In this document: positions 1 through 8,702 of the stretch, one piece after another | How the letters are laid out: each line of letters begins with the position of its first letter | How positions within the stretch are numbered: position 1 is the first letter of the stretch | Origin: Halisarca cf. caerulea | Lineage: Eukaryota > Porifera > Demospongiae > Chondrillida > Halisarcidae | NCBI GenBank assembly: GCA_963170055.1 | Contig: CAUJGJ010000371.1 | Coordinates: 4,086,011-4,103,510 of the forward strand | DNA: 17,500 nt | Direction of reading: 5' to 3' | Translations under genes and position numbers: made by a program | Notes under the pieces: model-generated | What the model was told of the DNA's origin: nothing | Database searches by the model: none | What the model saw: only the letters and a program-made list of their open reading frames with translations

Positions 1-133
1 GGCAGATTAGTGGGTTTGGCGGATTAGCAGTTTCCCTGTATACTATAATTCCTGCAGGTTCAAATTAGTCCAAGAATGTGCACTGTCAGTCAAACCTCTC
101 TCAAGACCCTTGAAAAGCTTCACTGCAGTAATA
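1..133. other. unique left flank of the minisatellite
   Basis: Non-repetitive sequence before the 17-bp array. One forward reading frame enters the array from here, but I see no start context, splice site or recognisable protein. I find no tRNA or other RNA signature. Confidence 0.5.
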
Positions 134-1337
134 TCAGGGTGTTCACTACATCAGGGTGTCCGCTGCATCAGAATGTTCACTACATCAGGGTGTTCGCTAC
201 ATCAGGGTGTTCACTACATCAGGGTGTTTGCTACATCAGGGTGTTCGCTACATCAGGGTGTTCACTACATCAGGGTTTTTGCTACATCAGGGTGTTCGGT
301 ACATCAGGGTGTTTGCTACATCAATGTGTTCACTACATCAGGGTGTTCGCTACATCAGGGTGTTCACTACATCAGGGTGTTCACTACATCAGGGTGTCCG
401 CTGCATCAGAATGTTCACTACATCAGGGTGTTCGCTACATTAGGGTGTTCGCTACATCAGGGTGTTCACTACATCAGGGTTTTTGCTACATCAGGGTGTT
501 CGGTACATCAGGGTGTTTGCTACATCAATGTGTTCACTACATCAGGGTGTTCGCTACATCAGGGTGTTCATTACATCAGGGTGTTCGCTACATCAGGGTT
601 TTCACTACATTAGGGTGTTCACTACATCAGGGTGTTCGCTACATCAGGGTGTTCGCTACATCAGGGTGTTCACTACAATAGGGTGTTCACTACATCAGGG
701 TGTTCGTTCCATCATGTTTTTTGCTACATCATGCAGGGTGTTCACTACATCATGCAGGGTGTTCACTACATCAGGGTGTTCACTACACCAGGGTGCTCAC
801 TACATCAGGGTGTTCACTACATCAGAGTGTTCACTACATCAGGGTGTTCACTACATCAGGGTGTTCACTACATCAGGGTGTTCACTACATCAGGGTGTTC
901 ATTACATCAGGGTGTTCACTATATCGGGGTGTTCACTACATCAGGGTGTTCACTACATCAAGGTGTTCACTACATCAGAGTGTTCACTACATCAGGGTGT
1001 TCACTACATCAGCGTGTTCGCTACATCAGGGTGTTCACTACATTAGGGTGTTCTCTACATCAGGGTGTTCACTACATCAGGGTGTTCACTACTTTAGGGT
1101 GTTCTCTACATCAGGGTGTTCACTACATCAGGGTGTTCACTACATTAGGGTGTTCGCTACATCAGGGTTTTCGCTACATCAGAGTGTTCACTACATCAGG
1201 GTGTTTGCTACATTAGGGTGTTCACTACATCAGGGTGTTCGCTACATCAGGGTGTTCACTACATCAGGGTGCTCGCTACATCAGGGTGTTCACTACATCA
1301 GGGTGTTTGCTACATCAGGGTGTTCGCTACATCAGGG
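134..1337 (+). repeat. 17-bp minisatellite, about 70 units
   Basis: Tandem array with consensus GTTCACTACATCAGGGT. Common variants are GTTCGCTACATCAGGGT, GTTTGCTACATCAGGGT, CATTAGGG for CATCAGGG, and two units near 727-766 carrying an extra ATGC. There are no spacers between units, so it is not a CRISPR array. Because 17 is not a multiple of 3 and the unit lacks forward stops, all three plus-strand frames stay open and give the same 17-residue periodic translation (GCSLHQGVHYIRVFTTS type). The complement contains TGATGTAG and is closed. Whether it is transcribed or translated cannot be seen. Confidence 0.97.
158..599 (+). repeat. higher-order duplication inside the minisatellite
   Basis: A run of 14 variant units starting with GTCCGCTGCATCAGAAT at 158 is repeated from 396, a shift of 238 bp (14 x 17). 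Later diagnostic variants recur at a shift of 204 bp (12 x 17): the TTTTTGC unit at 276 and 480, then the GTTCGG unit and the CATCAATG unit. The second copy is therefore about two units shorter. This is a block duplication followed by loss of units, typical of unequal exchange or slippage. Confidence 0.8.
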
Positions 1338-1510
1338 TTCATTTACAATAATAGAGTAAATGGAATCTGATGCACATTCAGATTAATTTTCTATAACTTC
1401 AAGATCTATGTTCGCTATATAAGGAAGTTCATTGTACCCAGGGTTCATTATAGAGAGGTTTAATAGTAATTATAAATTATTATTACACATAATTCTTTGA
1501 ATTATTTGAC
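1338..1510. other. decayed right edge of the minisatellite and AT-rich spacer
   Basis: About 1408-1460 still shows GTTCGCTAT, GTTCATTGTACCCAGGG and GGTTCATTATAG, which look like badly decayed 17-bp units, so the array was once longer. The rest is AT-rich with no feature I can support. Confidence 0.5.
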
Positions 1511-1527
1511 AATGTGTATGTTTGCAG

Positions 1528-1677
1528 GGGAGGAGTCACGCAATCTTCACTCCGAGCAAAACCTTTAACTTTGATGATCAAACCACTCACTGGACCCAGT
1601 ACTCCCCACACTGAAGGCCCCGATTGCCCCCTCTTACTGGGAGATATGCAGTCAAATGTGAACTTGGACGACAATGA
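1528..1677 (+). pseudogene. possible broken exon, kelch-like flavour
   Basis: TTTGCAG ending at 1527 is a good splice acceptor. The frame beginning at 1528 reads protein-like (RSHAIFTPSKTFNFDD, then HWTQYSP). It hits an in-frame stop at 1612-1614 and resumes with RPRLPPLTGRYAVKCELG up to a stop at 1675. The W-x-x-Y-S-P...PPL-x-G-R-Y-A-V pattern is reminiscent of a kelch blade (tryptophan, PP, then RY/H), but one partial blade does not identify a family. A second frame is open from 1514 to 1726 (70 residues, rich in N and D at its end) and could be the true coding frame of a last exon instead. No upstream partner exon is visible because the minisatellite intervenes. GC content is higher than in the flanks. 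Confidence 0.3.
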
Positions 1678-1726
1678 TGACAGTAACACATACGTTTCTA
1701 CCAACAATGATGCGGACACAAATTGA

Positions 1727-2485
1727 TCGTCACATGCTAATGCTGATCATGCACATGAGGTACTTACTAGTATATAATTTACATTGTAGTATACATACAT
1801 AACATTATTGTCATGGCTTTGTTCATTTGTAAGCGTTTAGTGCATTGCAGCAACAAAGGGTTCAACTGTATTAATATCATCTATACCTGATGAGATGCAT
1901 AGGATTTATAGATTTAATTTAGTAAATTAATATAATAAAATTATTAAGAATCTGATCACTAGCTATATATTGTATATATATCAGTGTTTGGTATAACGTT
2001 CGGACATCGGACATTTTCCGATCATTTCTGTGAATGTCCAAATGTTATCAACTTTGTCCCAACATAGTGTCAGCTCAAAGGAAGTGTTTATGGCTGTAGG
2101 AGGCTGTCATTGTTCAGGTGACAGATTTGTGGTCTGTAACTTTCTGCTATTAATTAGGTAGTGGAACTAAAGGAAACAAACAGTTGATTAGTAGCCCTGC
2201 AGTTCAAAGCAGCCCCTCCTAGGTATATGTGGACTCTGGTGCTATAAATGGAAGTTGAAGAAGCCTTTTCAGTTGCACTGAATGTAATAATATCGTTTTG
2301 CAAATGAAAACATATTGTACATGGTAGTAAAAGTAGGAAAATGCTAAATTGCCAATAAAAATAGTATGAAAATACCAGAATCTTTATATGTACGCTTGCT
2401 TACAACTGCATACATGATAGCAAGGAGAAGTGAGAAAAATATTTTATCGCTTATCAAAATTATCATGTCCGAGCAAATATGTGAA
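1727..2485. other. AT-rich spacer
   Basis: No convincing gene on either strand. A possible splice donor (GAG then GTACTT) lies near 1760. Around 2003-2040 the sequence GGACATCGGACATTTTCCG and TGTGAATGTC shares short words with 2480-2528, so both may be remnants of one repeat family. Confidence 0.4.
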
Positions 2486-2528
2486 TGTCTGGACATTCTG
2501 AAGTTTGCCCTGCCAAATTGTCCAGACA
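2486..2528. repeat. 10-bp perfect inverted repeat (hairpin)
   Basis: TGTCTGGACA (2486-2495) and TGTCCAGACA (2519-2528) are exact reverse complements separated by 23 bases. Function unknown. It may be part of an old repeat, since related words occur near 2030. Confidence 0.7.
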
Positions 2529-2555
2529 CCTCTGAAAATTTATCGTGAACACTGT

Positions 2556-2561
<6 letters not shown>

Positions 2562-2591
<30 letters not shown>
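2562..2591. repeat. (TA)n microsatellite
   Basis: About 15 TA dinucleotides with no interruption. Confidence 0.95.
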
Positions 2592-2595
<4 letters not shown>

Positions 2596-2836
2596 ATTAT
2601 AGCTATAATCCATGTACATTATTCTTCGATTATAAACATGCATCGTGCAGTATATTCAATTCGAAGTAATAATTCAAGAACTCATGCATTGATCATGCAA
2701 TGTGAAGTATTAGTTACACTAACTATCATTAATTCCTCAATAATAACTTTTATATATTTGCAATTGAGTCAAAATCATGCGTGCAAAACTATGCATCTCT
2801 ACAGCTTGGTCTTTCAACACATCCCTGACCCATTAT
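2592..2836. other. AT-rich spacer
   Basis: No feature I can support. A short open frame at 2638-2844 has no domain or signal and is probably chance. Confidence 0.4.
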
Positions 2837-2843
2837 GCATATG

Positions 2844-2923
2844 ATAGTCTTGCCTAGCCAGACCCATTCTCGCCTGTGCACCTGCAAATGGTGGCGAGAG
2901 TGGGTCTGGCTATGTGAGACTAT
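2844..2923. mobile_element. 80-bp foldback / miniature inverted-repeat element
   Basis: Left arm 2844-2874 and right arm 2893-2923 are 31-base reverse complements with about five mismatches, around an 18-base loop. The shared core is TAGCCAGACCCA and CTCGCC. The bases immediately outside are GCATATG (2837-2843) on the left and GTATATG (2924-2930) on the right, which could be a degenerate target-site duplication. It has no coding capacity. The structure is plain in the sequence; that it moved as a MITE is inference. Confidence 0.7.
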
Positions 2924-3050
2924 GTATATGATTGCGCATGCAAGATATACATGTGCGCCTTTGACTATGCATGGGTCTAGTCTGGGATATATTACCTATG
3001 TATGCCAATCTCACTCATACAATTTTGGGGACTGGCTGAATCGCACCTGG

Positions 3051-3219
3051 TGACGTCAGTCTCGATCTGAAAATGGCCAAGCAAGATTGCATGGGTCACA
3101 ATCGTGGATACACCAGACTACCATGGGTCCAGCTCTATCTAGGCCTACATTAAGTATTATAAATAAATGCATGCATGCATGAGCATGTATACGTACGTGC
3201 ACACGGTCGACCCATATAT
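3051..3219 (+). promoter_or_regulatory. candidate promoter: CRE palindrome and TATA element
   Basis: A perfect TGACGTCA (cAMP-response-element type) lies at 3051-3058. A TATATA (3214-3219) sits about 120 bases before the oxygenase ATG at 3337, so transcription starting near 3245 would leave a leader of about 90 bases. This arrangement favours the ATG at 3337 over in-frame ATGs from 3175. Both motifs are short, so chance occurrence in AT-rich DNA is possible, mainly for the TATA. Confidence 0.35.
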
Positions 3220-3336
3220 AGATTCAGCCTTTTCCGTGCCCATGCATATTGGGAATTGATTTATGACCTTTCAAACTTAGAGGTCGGCTACGCAAAACGT
3301 ATATACCGTAGGCGTAGTACACTACATCTGCTAAAT

Positions 3337-4632
3337 ATGGCTGCCAGGAGCTGTACAAGGTCGTTTGAGTTTATCAAGAAGCTAACGAGTCCTTCGGTGA
3401 CGATTCGCCTTCGTCGCTTTGCTTCATCAATCACCAACATAGCAATATCGCAGGACAAAAGAACCGTTTCGCTCCAGTTTGACGGTAAAGAGACCCACCT
3501 TTTCCACGGAGTTTGGCTGAAGCACTTTTGCCACTGCCCGAAGTGTAGAGATCCTCACAGCGAACAATGGCAACAACCGCCGGAGTCGATTCGTGGATCT
3601 TACACACTGTCGGGTGTCCAAGTAGACGGGGAAAATGTTACAGTGTCGTGGGGCGACGAGGAGGAAGTCGGGCACACCGGGACATTCCCCATTAAATGGC
3701 TCCAAGAAAACGTGTACGGTAAAGAAGTACTTGAGAAGCGCGCGCGAGAAGCATGTCCTGAGCCGCTAACTGGAAAACCATCGGAGTTCAACTACGGGGA
3801 TATAACGGAATCAAAGGATGCCCGTTTGTCGTGGTTGTTATCAATTTTGCGTGACGGCTTCAGTCTTGTTCGAAACGTACCTACTGTGAAAGGAACTATT
3901 AAGAAGGTCGGTGATTTGGTGTACGCGGTTCAGAAAACGCGTTACGGTGACATTTACGACGTTGAGATTGCTGACAATCCTGATAATCTTGCCTACAAGG
4001 ACCACCCGCTTCCACTCCATTCAGACATCCCATACTACGAATCTCCTCCTGGCATCCAGTTGCTGCACTGCTTGAAAAAGGACTCATGTGTCGAAGGAGG
4101 AGAGAATGTCATTCTTGATCTAATGCATGCCGCTGAGCAGTTTCGAGAAGATCATCCCCATGACTTTGAAGTCCTCACCAAGGTACCTGTCACTTTTTAC
4201 CGCATATACAAGACCTCCAGTGCATCTTCACTGGAGACTCCCGCATATCATGTCTACCACAGACCTTTTATCACTGTTGGGTATGACAACAGGGTAATCT
4301 CAGTGTATTGGAGTCAGCATATGGAAGGTGTGTTATGTGCGCATCAGGATATGGTGGAGCCATTTTATGAGGCAAGGTGGAAATGGTCGCACTACATGAT
4401 CGGCTTTCCCATACAGCACAGAATAAGACTACAACCTGGTGATTTGTTAATTTTCAATAATCGCCGAATGGTACATTCTAGGACGGCACTCAAGTTGAAT
4501 GGTGGTCAGCGGCACCTTCAAGGTGCATATGTTAACATCGATGACTTTAAGAGTGAGGTGCTGTCTCACTGCCACATGTATGGTCGGCCTTTGCCTAAAC
4601 TGCGTGTTGGCAATAATGACTACATTGACTAA
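3337..4632 (+). CDS. gamma-butyrobetaine dioxygenase-like 2OG/Fe(II) oxygenase
   Basis: An intact, intronless 431-residue protein of the BBOX/TMLH family, enzymes of carnitine biosynthesis that hydroxylate trimethylammonium substrates using Fe(II), O2 and 2-oxoglutarate. Visible features: an N-terminal zinc site C65-x-C67-x2-C70 with probable H113; iron triad H228-x-D230 and H380 (MVHSR); and 2OG-binding R392 in RHLQGAY. The gamma-butyrobetaine aromatic cage of human BBOX1 (Y177, W181, Y194, Y366) maps onto Y203, Y207, Y220 and Y398, so it is kept with tryptophan replaced by tyrosine. PPGIQLLHC and EGGENVILD fit BBOX better than TMLH. Residues 1-31 are basic and hydroxylated with RRFAS near the end, a mitochondrial-leader pattern that is usual for TMLH but not BBOX. 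The start was chosen for that leader and for the TATA spacing; in-frame ATGs from 3175 add a tail that looks unrelated. The gene is GC-richer than its flanks, and no AATAAA or ATTAAA occurs within 300 bases downstream. Exact substrate uncertain. Confidence 0.9.
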   Translation: MAARSCTRSFEFIKKLTSPSVTIRLRRFASSITNIAISQDKRTVSLQFDGKETHLFHGVWLKHFCHCPKCRDPHSEQWQQPPESIRGSYTLSGVQVDGENVTVSWGDEEEVGHTGTFPIKWLQENVYGKEVLEKRAREACPEPLTGKPSEFNYGDITESKDARLSWLLSILRDGFSLVRNVPTVKGTIKKVGDLVYAVQKTRYGDIYDVEIADNPDNLAYKDHPLPLHSDIPYYESPPGIQLLHCLKKDSCVEGGENVILDLMHAAEQFREDHPHDFEVLTKVPVTFYRIYKTSSASSLETPAYHVYHRPFITVGYDNRVISVYWSQHMEGVLCAHQDMVEPFYEARWKWSHYMIGFPIQHRIRLQPGDLLIFNNRRMVHSRTALKLNGGQRHLQGAYVNIDDFKSEVLSHCHMYGRPLPKLRVGNNDYID

Positions 4633-5599
4633 TCTGGACAATTCTCAGAAAAAATGCTATATAATAATAATGATAATATAATTATGAAGTTACTTTGTGA
4701 TAAGCATTACATTAATAATTATTATTGTCTGGTATCATGATGACAATGTGTTATAAATTTGCACATTCTTGTACGATGATTTAGACTAATATTAATTATA
4801 TATGTAATTATAACTGATGTTTGTACCGTAGGATGGGGTTTAATTGTAATGCAACAACTGCATTTATCAGGGAATTAATGCATATTACATTGGCAATGCA
4901 CTTTTAATAATTACATTTCCTAACATATAACTACATACAGGCCAGGCTATAGTTGTATATAATGCATTTTTTAATATTTGCGCTCTAAGACTTAGACTAA
5001 GCAATTAGCTAACAACTTTTTTTTCAACCTCGTAATTAAAACCCATCCAATGTACATTATTTGTACCAGCCACATACACAATAGTTATCACTGCATGACA
5101 TTGTACAGTGTCATGTTTTAATTTCCACATTATCTCACAGCTAGTGACTGTAGTACAGGAGGTGCCGGAGGGGCTTGACCCCCTCTATACTTTTGAGATA
5201 TTATTATGATATATGATATAATGATATATGACATATTATATTAATTTTATAATTTAAGAGAATCTTTTTGTAACCATGCATATCCGTTCGTAATAGAGCC
5301 TATACCCCACTATTTGGGTGCTGCCACCACCCCTGTAGTAGACTAGCTATAGATCTTAATGATAACGTTGTTACCGTAACAGTGTAACTGCATGTTGCTG
5401 TTATAATTATCATATACTAATAATGATTAATTACTGTCACAAACTAAGTTATAAATTTAAAAATGTATTATTTTAACCGACAGTGTAGAGTCGTACATTA
5501 GAAACTATATAATATAAGCATGCCCACTTGTACATAATTATTTTAAACAACTTATACTGAATTCCTATCATAATAGTTGAACACTCAGCTAACATACAA
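4633..5599. other. AT-rich intergenic spacer
   Basis: No gene seen on either strand. It holds a GC-rich patch at 5157-5186 with a small hairpin (GAGGGG...CCCCCTC around 5168-5185) and one copy of the AAGACTTAGACTA word near 4987 that recurs near 6340 and, inverted, near 6686. Confidence 0.5.
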
Positions 5600-5870
5600 T
5601 GCAAAATCGGTTATCCGAACCTCGCTTATTCAGACTCTTGTTTATCCAAACAGCCCAAAACTTGATACTATTAAAACATTAAAGATACCTATATTGGAGT
5701 TTAAATTATTAAGTTTCTGCACATGTCTCGTCAGTGACTATTATATGTGCTGCAATACTATAGTAATAGCATTCTGCATGACTGCAGTTATCCACACTTT
5801 TCACTTACATCTGAACACCTCATTCAAACTGGCTGATCAACCACAGGGTTTCGGATGAATGAGGTTGACA
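5600..5870. mobile_element. degenerate pogo/Tigger-like non-autonomous element
   Basis: The left end has TTATCCGAACCTCGCTTATT (5611-5630). The right end, read on the complement, gives TGTCAACCTCATTCATCCG (5870 inwards). Both carry the AACCTC...ATCCG word typical of pogo/Tigger-type terminal repeats. There is no transposase; the open frame inside (5577-5858) has no recognisable domain. Ends are imperfect, so the family call is tentative. Confidence 0.45.
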
Positions 5871-6669
5871 ATGTACTGTAATGCAATCACTATGCAGTTT
5901 AACAGAGGGGCGGATTTAGGGGTGTTTCTGTGGTCAAGTCAAACTTCTCTACGCCTTGGAATTCTTCAAGAGAACCGTTAATTTAAAAGCAATATTCAAT
6001 TCCTATGAAAGAAGTAGCAAGTTTCTACTTTATGCTTTATTGCCATCCCTATAGAACTCTTCTGAATCAGCAGAGTTATGTGGAGAGCATATTCTCAAAA
6101 ACAGCTCTAACAACCCCTATTCAAGGAAAAGCGCTTGAAAATCGCTATAAGATATTAGCATCTTTTGTTACATCATCTGACCATGGATAATACAAACTCT
6201 CATATTACAAGTGACATCAGAATAATTATTATAATATAGGCAAGCAGCTTATTTGTACATTGAATTATACTCAATTGCAAAATTAACAGTTTAGGTGTAT
6301 TCTAACTATATAAAGAATCTCACAATCAGAATCAGTCTAAGACTTAGACTAGTCACCTAATCTAATCTAAAGTGGCAGTCATTTTAAGGCATTATAATTA
6401 GTAACTGCTGCATTAATTTATATACAATAATATTGGGATCTTATAAAGGAAATTATAGTCAGAGAATTTTCTGCATCTGTCCCTGAGTTAATACACAAGG
6501 TGTGTAAGTAAATGCATATCAATCCAAGCTTAAATATAATTGAAAATTATAGTATTAAGTATTTTGTTCATAATTATATAGTATTATGATACTACTCACT
6601 TTTTATTATATATACATTGTAAGAACACATTGTCAATCTGTTTTAACATTATAGTTACTATAATTAAAT
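5871..6669. other. intergenic spacer with one unexplained short frame
   Basis: Mostly AT-rich. A 61-codon frame at 6005-6190 (+) begins at an ATG and is slightly richer in mixed amino acids than chance frames here, but has no domain, signal peptide or splice support. I do not call it a gene. GGGGCGGATTTAGGGG at about 5907-5922 resembles ends of some DNA elements, with no partner found. Confidence 0.35.
6603..6608 (-). other. candidate poly(A) signal of the first deaminase-like gene
   Basis: AATAAA on the minus strand, about 145 bases past the stop codon of the gene ending at 6754. Single hexamer in AT-rich DNA, so moderate support only. Confidence 0.35.
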
Positions 6670-6753
6670 GTACTGAAGTCTATACTTAGTCTTAGACTAG
6701 TCTTGTGCAACTCCACTCATATGCTATATTATTATTCCTAAAATTAATCCAGA

Positions 6754-7422
6754 TCATATGTGTATCTTAGGTGTGTACTGCTTGTCATAAGAAGTATGCT
6801 TGCAATTGGTGTAGTTGTGTTCCTCCAATGGAACGCAGTACACAGGGATGCCACTCTGTCGAAGTTTGTAGCGATTCATAGCATTTGACTTCCTGCATTC
6901 GCCTTTGCTCACGTAGTTGGTGGAATATGCCAAAACCAGCTTATTGTCTTTATTTGCCTGAATGATTTGTTTGCTACAGCCCCCACAAGGTGTCGCACGC
7001 GTGTAGAGAAGTATCATGAAAGGTTTCTTGCCTGTCTTAGATTCGAATTGTTTCACAAATTTGTCGTCTTCCTGCAGGATTTTTTCTTCTGCATGTTCAT
7101 AATTGATTTTTCCAGGACCTGGTCTAGCCAGTAGGTAGTTTCCAATCTTACTCAGTTGAGGATACCTCGTGCACATCTTAATGTTTGGTGAGCCCGTATA
7201 TTCAGGATAAAAGTTGAACTGCTTGCAAGCACCACCAATGTAGTAGGGTTTTGAGATTCCCACCATGACAGCAAACTGTCTCTTACCCTGTGGTGGGAAA
7301 TTCCGGAACGTAGGATCAATGTGCTTTTGAACAAATATCTCCACAAATTTAGATTCTCTGCTGGCTTGTGTGCACAGCCATATTGCAGCAATTGCAACCA
7401 GGGCCAAGTACAGATTCTTCAT
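6754..7422 (-). CDS. secreted cytidine-deaminase-fold protein, paralogue 1
   Basis: A 222-residue protein. Residues 1-20 form a signal peptide (MKNLYLALVAIAAIWLCTQA), so it is probably secreted. H110-A-E112 followed by P145-C146-G-G-C149 matches the HxE...PCxxC zinc and catalytic signature of the cytidine deaminase-like superfamily. The order helix (HAEEKIL), strand (FMILLYTR), then PCGGC also fits that fold. The substrate cannot be told from sequence. Alternatives are a metazoan secreted AID/APOBEC-like (SNAD-type) deaminase, a lineage related to bacterial polymorphic-toxin deaminases, or a degenerate binding fold. Extra cysteines C66, C84, C176, C196 and C207 suggest disulfides. The ATG is 1 base after a strong acceptor (TTTTGTCTTTCAG then G), and the same position is used in paralogue 2, which fixes the start; the longer in-frame extension upstream is intron. 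About three quarters to four fifths identical to paralogue 2. Confidence 0.85.
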   Translation of the reverse strand: MKNLYLALVAIAAIWLCTQASRESKFVEIFVQKHIDPTFRNFPPQGKRQFAVMVGISKPYYIGGACKQFNFYPEYTGSPNIKMCTRYPQLSKIGNYLLARPGPGKINYEHAEEKILQEDDKFVKQFESKTGKKPFMILLYTRATPCGGCSKQIIQANKDNKLVLAYSTNYVSKGECRKSNAMNRYKLRQSGIPVYCVPLEEHNYTNCKHTSYDKQYTPKIHI

Positions 7423-7423
7423 C

Positions 7424-7733
7424 CTGAAAGACAAAATCTGTAAAATTAATGAGAAAGTAAACACATTGTCAAGTAAGCATACAACACAGGATCCAGTACA
7501 CAGTAAAACCTGAGTGTCTATATCGACCACTCAAGGGACCAAGTGATGGTGGTCTTTATAGACAGGTGGTCCTTATACAGAGGTGGTTTATAGTATCACT
7601 GAGGTGGTCAATGAACCAGCCTACAGCTAGTGGTTTCTATAGACAGGTGGCTTTTCTACATGAGTGGTCTGACATACATGCAGGTTTAAATTTACTGTAA
7701 ACTACAGTAACGTTATACTGTAACAGTACTCAC
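7424..7733 (-). other. 5'-UTR intron of deaminase-like gene 1
   Basis: Donor GTGAGTAC begins at 7733 and acceptor TTTGTCTTTCAG ends at 7424 on the minus strand, giving 310 bases. The same donor and acceptor words occur in paralogue 2 (11725 and 11448), strong support for both. The whole coding region then lies in exon 2, and exon 1 (about 7734 to 7830) is an untranslated leader. Confidence 0.75.
7501..7697. mobile_element. MITE inside the 5'-UTR intron of copy A
   Basis: The left end starts CAGTAAAACCTGAGTGT. The right end read inwards gives CAGTAAATTTAAACCTG and later GACCACTC, matching GACCACTC on the left. The interior has several GTGGTC...TATAGACAGGTGG words. It is absent from the intron of copy B, so it probably inserted after the duplication or was replaced there. 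Related words occur at 8377-8410 and 12330-12480. Confidence 0.55.
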
Positions 7734-7860
7734 ATTGCACTTGAAGCTCCTTTATCAGTATACAAATGTTGTTAATGAAGTTCTCAGCTTTAGATTAAGT
7801 CGATCCTTGATCATGCACAATGTCATATAACTTCTATATATATACCCATGCAAGCTTGCT

Positions 7861-7871
7861 CTTTTTATATA
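7861..7871 (-). promoter_or_regulatory. TATA box of deaminase-like gene 1
   Basis: TATATAAAAAG on the minus strand, 128 bases before the intron donor. It aligns with TATAAAAAG at 11843-11851 of paralogue 2, with the GCAGCTCT/AGCTCT word just upstream in both. Conservation between paralogues makes this more than a chance AT match. Confidence 0.65.
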
Positions 7872-8464
7872 CAGAGCTGCCCTCATCGTACGTATATATA
7901 GTTCTTCACTGCAGGATTATACTAGGGTAATGCAACACACAGTATAATCATTATGATCTGACTCATAATACTGTGCATATTACATTACTATACACTTATA
8001 GGAACAAATTGAATAATATTATTACTAACCGACTTCTTTGTTTTGCCCTTTTTGCATCCTACAACATATAATTATATTATTATAATTGATCGATTATATG
8101 AATTGGTATTGTATACCTTGAAGGGCTCCCCTTCCTATATGGATATTCCCATTGCAAGCTGACAATAGCAAAATTGTTATGATGTCTGCAATTAATTTAG
8201 CACATAGGAAGATTAAATCCGACAAGAATTAATACTGTAACTGTTACAGGGAAATCTGTCTTACATGTACGTAAGACTGACCTGTCTATTGAAACCACAG
8301 TATAGGCTGGCCTGTGCATGCGGGCAATGTTTAGCCCCCATGCAGTGAAACAGTGAAAACTACGTCGACAGCTGTCTCTCAAGGCACCAAGTCTTTGTGG
8401 TTTCTGTAGACAAGTGATCTATAACATTTATAAATAACATCAACACACACAGGGTGTTTAAAAC
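7872..8464. other. upstream region of gene 1, duplicated non-coding DNA
   Basis: No gene. Long stretches match 11870-12400 upstream of paralogue 2, with many small indels. It contains a near-perfect palindrome CTGTAACTGTTACAG (8235-8249) and remnants of the GTGGTTTCTGTAGACAAGTG repeat at 8396-8415, related to the MITE at 7501-7697. Confidence 0.55.
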
Positions 8465-8702
8465 CAACTGTTGCTTGTTCGGATTGTGGGCGGTGCTTGT
8501 TTGCAACGTCATCAATTAGCAAGTGTGTTTATCGCGATAACGTTTAAAATTTCACGTACCAACAGAATGGGAAGAGAAGGCGACTTTTGTGACATTGCTC
8601 CTACGCATATGGGAAACGTCACAAAAATGGCTGTTTCGCCAAGGTTGAAGAAAAAAATCGTTAGCCTGAAAGAAAGATGCCCTGTGATTATCCATTGTTA
8701 AT
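8465..8702 (+). other. GC-richer insert with short open frame and inverted repeat
   Basis: This segment of copy A has no counterpart at the matching place in copy B. A frame from an ATG at about 8569 runs 44 codons to TAA (MGREGDFCDIAPTHMGN, then basic PRLKKKIVSLKERC). GCGACTTTTGTGAC (about 8580-8593) and GTCACAAAA (8618-8626) form an inverted repeat. It could be a short transposon fragment or a small exon. I do not recognise the protein. Confidence 0.3.

Noticed and set aside
134..1337. CRISPR array
   Set aside because: Units are contiguous with no unique spacers, and the setting is eukaryotic.
76..1359. Several long overlapping forward frames (95-219 codons) as repeat-protein genes
   Set aside because: They are translations of the 17-bp minisatellite in three frames; no leader, splice site or domain supports any one of them.
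2344..2548. Opposed 60-codon frames
   Set aside because: Both strands open over the same AT-rich bases, including a hairpin; no protein features.
3175..3336. N-terminal extension of the oxygenase
   Set aside because: In frame, but the added 54 residues do not resemble the family, and the ATG at 3337 gives a targeting-type leader and fits a TATA at 3214.
3427..4641. Minus-strand frames opposite the oxygenase
   Set aside because: Shadows of a GC-richer coding region; no motifs of their own.
7423..7530. Upstream in-frame extension of deaminase-like gene 1 (and the like at 11447-11494)
   Set aside because: A strong acceptor sits one base before the ATG in both paralogues and the extension is intron sequence.
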